NCBI GenBank assembly: GCA_029747585.1
Contig: JAPEVF010000915.1
Coordinates: 1-17,886, forward strand
Origin: Pleurotus djamor
Taxonomy: Eukaryota; Basidiomycota; Agaricomycetes; Agaricales; Pleurotaceae
Direction: 5' to 3'
Length of the DNA: 17,886 bases
The stretch's first letter is position 1; each line of letters begins with the position of its first letter. The notes below the pieces were generated by a model. That model was not told the origin of the DNA. It worked only from the letters and a program-made list of their open reading frames with translations, and did no database searches. Of the stretch, positions 8,710 to 16,587 are shown piece after piece. Both the position numbers and the translations under genes were made by a program.

Positions 8710-9733
8710 TTAGTATCCACCAACGCGGAGCAAATTCTCCCAAACTTGCTTCCGAAATTCAGCGTCCGTCTCGACACGCTTGTCGACCTTGACCGAGCGG
8801 GCGTACTGATCCCAAAATTCTGTCTTCTTCTCTTTCGCCTCTGTACTGGCCGTTTCCCAGACAGCAACATCTGCGTACTTTTCTGGAGTAGGTGCAAAGA
8901 GGAACATGAGTTTGGAGGGGTACTTGATGTACCAAGGAACAATCGAAGAGTTGAAGAGATCAGTCGCGACCGGACCAGGATAAAGATGTGTCGTATGTGT
9001 ATCTGGGTATTTCATATTGAATTCCTGTATTTATATAAAAAGTGTCAGACTGAGCATGACCAGAGGGTAGACATCCTTACTCGTGTAAAGACGTCCATCA
9101 TGAAAACCCATTTGAATGGGTGTGCCATTCCGAATTGGCCGGCAGCAGCAGCTTTGAGCCCGACAAAGTCGTCGAAATCAATCGTACGGTTGAATTCTCC
9201 CGGTCGACCCATGTTACATATCTGTGCACCCTTTTGGAGAACGGGGTTGGGTCGCTCAAGGAGGAGGTACGGGATGAGGAAGTGGGAAAGGACCTGAACA
9301 TTGAATCCAGGAGCTATGACTTCCACCGTCGAGGGCAGGAAGCAGCTAGGTCCACCTTTTATTTCATCAAATGGGGTCAGTTACTTATTCGTTTACAAGA
9401 GCAATAACCCAGATACCTACCTTGGCTGAGATAGAGGTAGTGGACACCGTCGTCCCCTGCCCAAGTAGCGATTTCCTCGACTATTTCCTTGATCGCATCG
9501 ACGGTGCCCAAGTCTTTCTCCACGAATCTGTGCCTCCCGCTGGAATTCTTCTGCTTCAGACTTTCTACAACGGCCGTTCCACGCTGCGGATTGCGTCCAA
9601 CGATGAGCACTGAAGCCCCTAATTCGGCGCAGCGTAGGGCTATTCCAGCGCCGATCCCCTGTGTACCACCAACGGCCACGACGTTGTTTCCTGTGAGGTC
9701 GATTTTAGAGGTTAGCGAGCGATAATTTGGCAT
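8710..9733 (-). CDS. Short-chain dehydrogenase/reductase (copy A), 3 exons
   Basis: Exons 9733-9421, 9355-9081 and 9024-8710 (minus) give 300 aa; introns are 65 bp (GTAGGT...AAAAG) and 56 bp (GTAAGG...TACAG). The N-terminus MPNYRSLTSKIDLTGNN leads into a Rossmann nucleotide-binding motif GGTQGIG (residues 22-28) and a Gly/Arg loop (VGRN) typical of NADP(H)-preferring SDRs. In place of the usual NNAG there is LSQGG. HTTHLYPGPVATDLF matches the conserved PG...T segment after the active site. The expected YxxxK catalytic pair is not visible where it should be (around AHPFKWVFMMDV), as in some fungal SDR-like oxidoreductases. The substrate is unknown. It is divergent from copy B, with the same two intron positions, so the pair arose by duplication. 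Confidence 0.9.
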
Positions 9734-9910
9734 GGTTGAATGATGTCGTCGCGAAAGACGTGCCTTCGTTTATATATGACGAATGCGCAGGCTTCTAGCT
9801 CTTTGATCTGTCCTGGCCCCGGCCCTGACGGAACGTCTGACTCACCCACCCACGTACCTGTAGAAGTTATTCGCGTCCCCTCGGCATGGCTCCCCCTTGT
9901 TCGCTACAAC
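9734..9910. promoter_or_regulatory. Shared divergent promoter of the two SDR genes
   Basis: Only 177 bp separate the two ATGs. TATATA at 9771-9776 lies 38 bp upstream of the copy A start and probably serves it; no equally clear TATA box is seen for copy B. The segment at 9800-9880 is GC-rich with CCCCGGCCC and CACCCACCCAC motifs that could bind zinc-finger activators (inference). Confidence 0.5.
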
Positions 9911-10915
9911 ATGCCAGATTATCACGACGTATCTTCGTCTTGTGACTTCAGCGGTCAGAATGTCGTTGTCGTGGGAGGCACACAAGGCATAGGAGCGGGC
10001 ATCGCCCTACGCTTTGCCGAACTTGGTGCATCCGTCCTCATCGTTGGGCGGAATTCAAGTCTTGGAAATGGACTCCTCGAATCTATGAAAGCCAAAGCTA
10101 AAACTGGTCCTTCGCTTGCAAAGTTCGCTTTCGTGCAAAAGGACTTGGGCGTGCTGAAAGAAATCAAAGAGGCCGCAGAGGAAATCGCAGTTTGGGCTGG
10201 TGATGACGGAGTCAGCTATCTATTTCAAAGCCAAGGTATTGTACGGTGCCCTCGAGAAGCGTTCCAGCCTACTGATATGTCAATCTATAACAGGCGGCAT
10301 AGCGTACTTCATGCCCGCAAAGCCTGAAGACGCTCCGATTGGGTTCAACGTTCAAGTCATGTCTCATTTTCTCATCCCTTACCTCCTGGCAACGCGCAAC
10401 GAACCATCTTTGAGAAAGGGCGCACAAATATGTCATATAGGTCGGCCTGGGGCGTCCATTGGGTCGCTTGATGTGGACAACATGCAACAGAAAGCTTCCT
10501 CCGCTTGGATAGTGGTCCTTGACCTCATGACTCAGGCGCGTCCCCCACCTCTCTGGTCTCTTCCTTTCGTCTCATGGCTTGTCTGGGCTCTTAGGAGTTT
10601 AACGCGAGGTTCCCGGAGACACATACTACGCACCTCTACCCCGGTCAAGTCGCAACCAAAGGCTTGAGCGTGCTGACACTCCCTTGGTTCATTCGCTACA
10701 TCGCCCAGCCGCTGGTAACTTTCATTGGAAAGACGCCAGCTCAATACGCGGATATCGTCGTGTATCAAATCGCTAGCGACGAGGGGAAAGCCTTGAAGCG
10801 TACTTTCTGGGATCAGTACTCGAAGGAGGTAAAGGTCGACAAGCGCATCCTTTCGGATCATGAGCTGAGGGAGAAGGTCTGGGATGCTTTGATCAAGCTT
10901 GGTGAAGCTGCCTAA
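9911..10915 (+). CDS. Short-chain dehydrogenase/reductase (copy B), 3 exons, GC-AG intron
   Basis: Exons 9911-10235, 10294-10535 and 10595-10915 give 295 aa. The second intron (10536-10594) begins with GC (CAG|GCGCGT). It must be spliced there because the frame has to continue as TQ|EFNARFPETHTTHLYPG, parallel to TR|EFNMKYPDTHTTHLYPG in copy A. The first intron is 58 bp. The dinucleotide motif GGTQGIG is at 22-28, SQGG replaces NNAG, and FNVQVMSHFLIPYLL and GRPG match copy A. The region before the second intron is about 10 residues shorter than in copy A (KASSAWIVVLDLM), and no YxxxK is present there. It may be catalytically altered or inactive, or use other residues. An ATG upstream at 9740 in the same frame exists, but 9911 matches the start of copy A. 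Confidence 0.87.
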
Positions 10916-11576
10916 AGCTTAACTTACCCCTTCGTTAACGTGTTCGTCATCCATATATCTCTTTGTCGTCACCAAAGCATCCCCGAGCGCTGAATGCTAT
11001 TTTCCATCGTTTCGTTTTTGGAACGCACCAATGATCGACTGTCTCGTTGTAAGACCAACGTCTGGCAGGAGTCAGTATGACTGAATACACTTACCTCCAA
11101 GGATGTCGCTAGTCCCTGCGTCCCTCCGATCCCCTTCAGAATACAATACTCATCCTAAGTCCCTTCCTCTCGCTACTTCCGTGGTGTTTGAGGTCTCGCA
11201 AGGCATCTACCTGACGAGCCTGATCCTCCAATGTCTGTGAAACCCCTTTTGACTTGTTGAATATCTGGCAGAATATGGTATCCAGGAACACAGAGCGACG
11301 AAGATACTTCCTGAAACAACGTAGATATCGACCAGTGCACCCGCCTAGTTTCAGACAACGTTGTTCAATTTATGGAAGGCTTCGCTTCCGAGTCGAAGGG
11401 TAGATCAACTCAGATGAGCTGTGTAGAAGTAGATTCACGATCCATAGAAACTGTACATGAATCCAGCCTCACTACGTCGTAGTTTTCAGTCGAAGTTCTT
11501 CGACCAAAGAGTCGACGGCTACCTATTCCCGGGTCTATGGGGGTATTCCGTCAGCCACGAGCAATGAAACAGTGAG
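10916..11576. other. Gene-free stretch with weak minus-strand coding traces
   Basis: No intact gene over 660 bp. On the minus strand a frame at 11173-11358, and a piece around 11090-11150 reading GIGGTQGLATSLE followed by a GTAAGT donor-like site, look mildly coding. GGTQG recalls the SDR motif next door, so a decayed third SDR copy is conceivable, but the rest does not match. The reading direction, opposite to copy B, leaves the 3' ends convergent. Confidence 0.3.
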
Positions 11577-12104
11577 TCAGTCTCCACGAACCGCGGACTG
11601 TTGTAGCCGAGCTTTCAAAGAGCGCAAGGCGTCCATTTGCTCCTCCTTTTCGACATGATTTACCGCTTGCCAATAATCTTCAGGAGGCGCCTGGCCCGAC
11701 GTCGCGTACAACTGGATAGCGGTGACTCCAGTACCCGTCCTTCCATGCCCATAACCACAATGTAACAGTGTAGCCCTGTTCTCAAGGAAGAACCGGTAAA
11801 CAGCATCGAGTTGCTCCGGCGTCGCTGCAGTGAAATCCTTCACGGGGACATGCAGAAACTCTATCCCTGCTGCTTTAAGCGAGGCACGTTCATTTTCAGT
11901 GTAGTTCTGTGAGTTGAAGCTGACTAGGCTGTCGATTTCGCATGCCTCGAGAAATCGAACAGCCTCGGGGGTCAGGCTCAGCGATGCATCGAATCCGAAG
12001 TAATTGGGGGAGGAGGCACGAAAAAGACGATGGCGGCGAGGCACCAAAGAGGTCACCTCTTTAAATCGGAACCATCCAACTGATGCGGCTTCCGATGTCG
12101 ACAT
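11577..12104 (-). CDS. Dual-specificity-type protein phosphatase, 175 aa, single exon
   Basis: An uninterrupted frame carries the cysteine phosphatase signature HCGYGHGRTG (residues 115-124): a CX5R loop with nucleophile Cys116 and phosphate-binding Arg122. The loop is preceded by a beta strand (ATLLHC). VPVKDFTAATPEQL places Asp90 as probable general acid, in the IPxxDxxxP position of dual-specificity and atypical phosphatases. YWQAVNHVEKEEQMDALRSL forms the C-terminal helices. Its size fits a minimal catalytic domain. No signal peptide. It would hydrolyse phosphate esters on Tyr/Ser/Thr proteins or on small molecules; the substrate is unknown. Unlike its multi-exon neighbours it lacks introns. 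The start at 12104 is the first ATG of the frame. Confidence 0.85.
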   Translation of the reverse strand: MSTSEAASVGWFRFKEVTSLVPRRHRLFRASSPNYFGFDASLSLTPEAVRFLEACEIDSLVSFNSQNYTENERASLKAAGIEFLHVPVKDFTAATPEQLDAVYRFFLENRATLLHCGYGHGRTGTGVTAIQLYATSGQAPPEDYWQAVNHVEKEEQMDALRSLKARLQQSAVRGD

Positions 12105-12232
12105 AGTGGCTCGAGAAGAGACTCAAGATGCGATCGAGTCAGATAAAAAAAGAAGGCGGTTAGGAGATACAGGGGTACGGCATATTTAGGGATGTCATAG
12201 GTTATAGGTCCNAAAAATCGGCAATTTCAAGC

Positions 12233-12734
12233 TTAGAAACCGTAATTTCCTTTCACGTAGTCAAAGACGAAAACTTCTTGTATTATTGACTTTATTGTGG
12301 CCTGAATCATTGAGTGAGTATGACGTGCACGCACACAAGTTACACTAAGACGAACCTTGTAGGCGTCGTGCTCGGGGCTNAACAGTAAAGGCATCCCTTG
12401 CAGCGGCATTCTGGATGTGAGAGTCAATCACCAATTTACTGCTAGGATTGGAGAGTAGTACGAACTTTGAATTCCGCTGTGAACATGTAATCGTAACCTT
12501 TGCTAGGGTCTCCATTCTTTCCGCCTATTCCGCTGTGAATCTGCTTTATTCAAATTCCTCACGAACTCACTCACCCTGGAGTTTCTCACTAACGAGATGA
12601 TCAACATCATCATAGAACTTGAACAGACCCCGAACGGCTTCGCGCTTTTGCTCTATCGTTGTGCCAGGCTTGTACTTGAACCCAACGATACGAGAAATGG
12701 GGAGGTTGGAAGGGTCGACAGCGGGGGCAGCCAT
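12233..12734 (-). CDS. Dabb (stress-responsive A/B barrel) domain protein, 4 exons, frame broken by an N
   Basis: Exons on minus: 12734-12575, 12524-12466, 12410-12356, 12301-12233; introns 50, 55 and 54 bp (GTGAGT or GTTCGT donors). The product is about 113 aa. It starts MAAPAVDPSNLPISRIVGFK, then YKPGTTIEQKREAV, GGKNG..KGYDYMFTAEFK, NAAARDAF, SPEHDAYK and the ending VFDYVKGNYGF. This is the small dimeric alpha/beta barrel plan of the Dabb family (ferredoxin-like fold), found in plant, fungal and bacterial stress proteins and in some polyketide cyclases. The N at 12380 shifts the frame between NAAARDAFTV and SPEHDAYK; leaving it out joins the two halves, so it is most likely a base-call or assembly artefact. 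Intron 1 could also end at alternative AGs. A TATAAATA box is at 12792-12799. Confidence 0.85.
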
Positions 12735-12791
12735 AGCGAGAGGGGAGTAGATGAGGTGTGTTTCTGTGAACCAATTTGCCGCGGAGGATGG

Positions 12792-12799
12792 TATTTATA
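12792..12799 (-). promoter_or_regulatory. TATA box of the Dabb gene
   Basis: TATAAATA on the minus strand, 57 bp upstream of the ATG at 12734. Confidence 0.55.
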
Positions 12800-13297
12800 T
12801 ACGTCCACGACAAAAGGCCGAGGTCGGATACGCCAATGGGTCCTCTTATGAAGCAGTTCGTCACTAATCAAACATATCGGAGGATGGGAGGGTTCGAGAT
12901 GGCGCCTCGTTCATGTTATTCTCGGAGAAGCCACCTCGAAAATAGTGTCGGTTTAACCTGGTGGGTTAGCCGAGCGTGCGACGGTGACCAGGCCATAGGT
13001 ATGTCAGAACCCGTCCAGGTCGTAAGATGACAACATGCGTAGCAAAGGGCGCCGGCAATGAAAAAAGTAGACCCATAATAGACATATGTACGGCGTAAAT
13101 ATGGTATGATGAGACGTTCCGAGCGAGGACAAGATAATACTTTACACAGATAATAACGTAGCCATTGGACTGAAGGATACAAAAGCATGCAAACAGACAA
13201 ACACAGAAAACAGGGAATATAAAAAAGAGGGCATGGTGGGTCATTATAAGCAAGCAGGCGTCGTGGGGTATTATGGAACAGATAGTTGTATAAAAGA

Positions 13298-13324
13298 GGG
13301 GGGAAAGGGAGGGAAAGGGACGGG
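13298..13324 (+). repeat. G-run tract with G-quadruplex potential
   Basis: Five or more runs of at least three G (G6, then GGG at 13307, 13311, 13317 and 13322) are separated by 1-3 nt loops (AAA, A, AAA, AC). This satisfies the G3N1-7 quadruplex pattern. It lies about 40 bp beyond the shugoshin stop, on that gene's template strand. Confidence 0.6.
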
Positions 13325-13364
13325 AGGACCAAGGGGTATTAGGATGATCTGAAGGTTGCCAGGA

Positions 13365-15566
13365 TCAAACCGCCAGACTATGTCTCCTCTCCTCCCAATC
13401 TGTCAAGAACCCTCCTCCAGCCTCACCCCCGGCAGTCTTCCTCTTGGTGCGACTGCCAGTAGGTATCTTCCCTGCAGCACTAGAGTGACTTCGTCTCCGA
13501 CTCTGATCAACATTCGCCCATCCATCCGGGGCACTGTCAAGGACCCCTGCCCCGCTCTTCGTCTTGTATCTGTGAGTTGTGAACTCCCCGTCCGCCTGGT
13601 CCCCATCACTCTCCTCTTGATTGTCTTGTTCGTCTTCATCTTCGTGGTCAATCACGTCGGCATCGTTAGCTTTGGGCTTCCGAGTACGGACGACAAAGGA
13701 TGCTTGGACCCATGGTGTCCCAAGATTATCAGGAGGTTGTTCTTCGGGCAGGGCAAGCTCAGACCCATCACTTCCCCGTTTGCGCTTCCCTTTGACGGTT
13801 CCATCGACTTCGGGAGGTGGCTGGACTGAAGTTGAAGCAGTGGAGGAACGTTTCTTGCTTGCTTTGGCACCTGGTAGAGTGCCAGGTGGAGGGTCAGGTT
13901 TCCGCATTTTCCTGGACGAAGATGAGATAGTCATCAGTAAGGACACTGTGGGACCATACGGCGAGACGCACGTATTCAGCTTAGGTTCAGCGTAGTTGAC
14001 GCTTTTCCTCGAGCGTCGCTCACGACCACCAAGGGCTTCAAATCCTAGATCATCCTTCAGGACTTCCTCAGCATTGTCAGCGTCCATGTCATCATCGGGG
14101 GGAGGGCTTGTAGAGGGTCTTGGTGTAGATAATGGCGGGGCATAGGTCTTGGAAGAAGACGCCTCCGGTGGTTCACGATGATATTGATGAGGAGGTGGCA
14201 ATTTACTTGACGAGCTAGATGATGTGGCTTGAGAAGACGAAGACGAGGATGTTGTAGACCCTGGACGTGGAGCGAGGAAAGATCGTGACTTGGAAGATGA
14301 TGCAGAATTTAACACATCTGCGATCAACACACAATCCCATGTATGAAGTCAGTATACGAGGGGAAATGAGACAAGATAGTATATACATACCTGGGTTATT
14401 TGCGGTAGAGTAGATGATGTCTTCAGGTCGCAGAGTAAGCCCCACAGAACCACGAGGTGAGTTCGTGACGTCCATAAGCCGTGGTTTGGTCTTACTCTTA
14501 ACTTTCTTCTCCTTCACCTGATCCATCTCTGCTACCACGTCTACCTCCGCTTCGACTTCTTGAGGCATTTCAGAGGCAATATCTTTCGGTCTACGCCTGC
14601 GTTCTTTCTTGTCGGCATTGTCCTCGCGTTGTTTGCGTCTTGTCGGCCGATAGTCGTCATCTTCGTGGTCTTCATCTGGTTCTTCCACCTTCTGGGTTCG
14701 CCTGGAGGCACTTCTCATGGGTTTAATATCTTCCTCGCCAGCAGCATCTTCCTCCACGTCTTCCTCGACCTCCAGCTGTCTCGGGACCGGGGATCCGACC
14801 GTGGGGCTTCCTGGTCGCACAGTCATCTCCATCAACAGGCCGCTCTCCCTCCTCCTCACAGAAGAACTAGACTTTCTCCGAGATCCCGAGGGCACTAGTG
14901 AGGGCGCAGCAGCATGTGATGATGCTCCCCTACTCCTGGCGGTATTTCGCGACCGAGTGGCTTCGGGGAGGGGATCGTTATCATCCGTGGGGGGCTCTTC
15001 CTCTTCATTGATTTCGGGTACATTAGGCGGGCGGGCCACTCGAAGAGCTTCGTCGCGCGGTTCAGAATTAGTATTTCGTATTTGGGGCGGGGTGTTGGCC
15101 GGAGAAACTTCCTTGGAGGATGGTGGGGATAGCTGTGGGATGTTCAGAGTGTGTCGCAGGTAGTTGAGGTGTTTCGTGAGGCTTTGGGTGGCAGCTTCTG
15201 CTTCAGCAATGACTTTGCTAGACTTTGCTTTCTCGCGTTTGAGCTGCGCGGTGAGGGCGATCTCCGATGCCCGCAATCGGAGGTTCTCCACGTACAGCGT
15301 CGATATCTGGGCGTTGAGTTCTTCGATACGCACGCTCAACGTCGAGTTCAATCTATACAGTCATAAGCGTGGTCCATATCCACAGCAAATCCGAGGAAAC
15401 GCACTTGGTAATATGTTTATTGGCGAGGAGGAACTTTTTCTTGACTGTGGCATGACGTTATGATTAGAAACGAGGCTGAAGCAGAAGGAAACGTACAAGA
15501 TTCGAATTCGACTAAGGCATCGTTCTGGCGTGCACCGAGCGATACACGCGCATCCCGCCTGCTCAT
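13365..15566 (-). CDS. SGO1: Shugoshin (centromeric cohesion protector), 5 exons
   Basis: Exons on minus: 15566-15497, 15444-15405, 15352-14391, 14317-13972, 13911-13365. Introns are 52, 52, 73 and 60 bp with GTACGT, GTGCGT, GTATGT and GTGCGT donors, giving 654 aa. The N-terminus (MSRRDARVSLGARQNDALVE) leads into a coiled coil (about 20-105, including RIEELNAQISTLYVENLRLR), the shugoshin dimerisation and PP2A-binding region. A long disordered, acidic/basic Ser-rich middle follows. The conserved C-terminal SGO motif is at about 455-478 (RERRSRKSVNYAEP, KLNT|KMRKPDP), which binds Bub1-phosphorylated H2A and places shugoshin at centromeres. An intron falls inside this motif at NT|K. About 175 residues continue beyond it with an acidic DHEDEDEQDNQEESDGD stretch and a basic tail. 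It protects cohesin from cleavage by recruiting PP2A. SGO1 is used as the family name; orthology to a given paralogue is not shown. Confidence 0.93.
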
Positions 15567-16587
15567 CGTCTCCGGCGTCGAGGGGCGTCGCGGTCAAGAC
15601 GAACGTTGAACCTGAGTTGGCGGTGTGGCAAAACGCGACGATCATCACGTGGTTGCTCCTCCTCTTCTTCCCCTATTCCACAAACACGTGTGGTTCAACT
15701 TGTCTTCTTTCAATTTGTCTCTTCTTCGCGTCCATCGTCAGGTTCGACATTTCTCAATGAAGAGTAACAGACCGCGCACTGTGGATCGCGTTGAGAAGGA
15801 CTACGAGAAAACTACAAAATGATAATCCTGTTCGCAATCCGACAACCTGGAATGATGTTCAAGCAGGATGAGGACTATCACTATTAGTATCTTGGTTTTC
15901 GTCGTCTCGAAAAGCTCTACGATGTATCCGGCAGCAGACGTAGGCCATTCTACAGTGTTTTGAATGACCAGAGATGCTCTGTTGGTCACGTTCACTCAGA
16001 GCTTCTGGACGTCCGCGTCAGGCCTTGGAATTTTGAAGCAACTTGTAAGTCATCAAATTTCTCCAACTGACCGCTGCCTGCAGGGATGTTCTTGAGCATG
16101 TGCTTGAGGTATACTTTAACTCTCGGGACGTGTCAGTAATCAACGCCATGCAGCCAAAATACTTGATCGATTTGCTGCGCAAGTCTGTGGGTCCACAGAA
16201 AAGCTCCAGTGAACGCGTGTGTTTCCTTAAGAACCTGGCATTGACATCGAAAGCTTGATACCTAGGCCTCGTTGCGAGGAATGACCATGGTCAGAGCTTA
16301 AGTCGTGGTAGGATTGATCCCATCCGCAGCCGTGGCCTCTGATCGTCACATTGGTCTGCTTCAGGCCCGTGTACGACTGCCCCTCGATGGCGAAACCAGG
16401 TAGAGCCTATCATAAAATCTTAATCGTACTATCATTAATATTTATCTTCTTCACACAACGCCCAGCATTCAGGCACATTGCACATCCTGGCATGAGGCAA
16501 CTCTTGGGCACCTTATAATGCTGCACTGCATCCTCGTAGGTGCTCCCCATCACCAATTATTCGTCCTCGCCTTTCTCTATCGGCGCA
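15567..16587. other. Region between divergent shugoshin and dynamin-like genes, with an unassigned coding-like frame
   Basis: It contains the shugoshin promoter. Between about 15888 and 16258 there are plus-strand coding-like frames. The strongest is 16049-16258 (69 codons with no ATG at its start, TGA stop) reading LEHVLEVYFNSRDVSVINA and PKYLIDLLRKSVG. An upstream frame from an ATTAG acceptor-like site at about 15887 reads GFRRLEKLYDVSGS and LLDVRVRPWNFEAT. A clear exon chain or start was not found, so no gene is called. 16259-16587 shows nothing beyond the probable dynamin promoter. Confidence 0.4.

Larger units (their letters stand above)
12735..13364. other. Intergenic region between shugoshin 3' end and Dabb promoter
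   Basis: About 630 bp with no gene supported. It holds the Dabb promoter (TATAAATA, minus, 12792-12799) and, near 13298-13324, a purine-rich G-run tract. A 138-codon minus-strand frame at 12916-13332 is Leu/Pro/Tyr/Cys-rich with no family resemblance and is treated as chance. Confidence 0.4.

Noticed and set aside
8614..9297. 227-codon plus-strand frame through the SDR copy A gene
   Set aside because: It is antisense to SDR copy A exons 2-3 and runs through the intron between them; the SDR motifs are all on the minus strand.
12960..13020. tRNA-like 5' sequence (GGTGGGTTAGCCGAGCG)
   Set aside because: The A-box resemblance is not followed by an anticodon stem, a B box (GGTTCRANNCC) or a closing acceptor stem.
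12916..13332. 138-codon minus-strand frame rich in Leu, Pro, Tyr and Cys
   Set aside because: It has no family resemblance and covers the G-run tract and AT-rich flank, so it is probably a chance open frame.
13356..13995. Long plus-strand frames (157 and 124 codons) opposite the shugoshin 3' exons
   Set aside because: They are antisense shadows of Ser/Pro/Asp-rich shugoshin codons, with no domain or splice logic of their own.
14560..15163. Plus-strand frames of 112 and 148 codons opposite shugoshin exon 3
   Set aside because: Low-complexity Ser/Gly/Arg antisense of the coding strand; the coiled coil and acidic region are clearly on the minus strand.
15757..15822. 21-codon frame starting ATG upstream of shugoshin
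   Set aside because: Too short and without any supporting signal.
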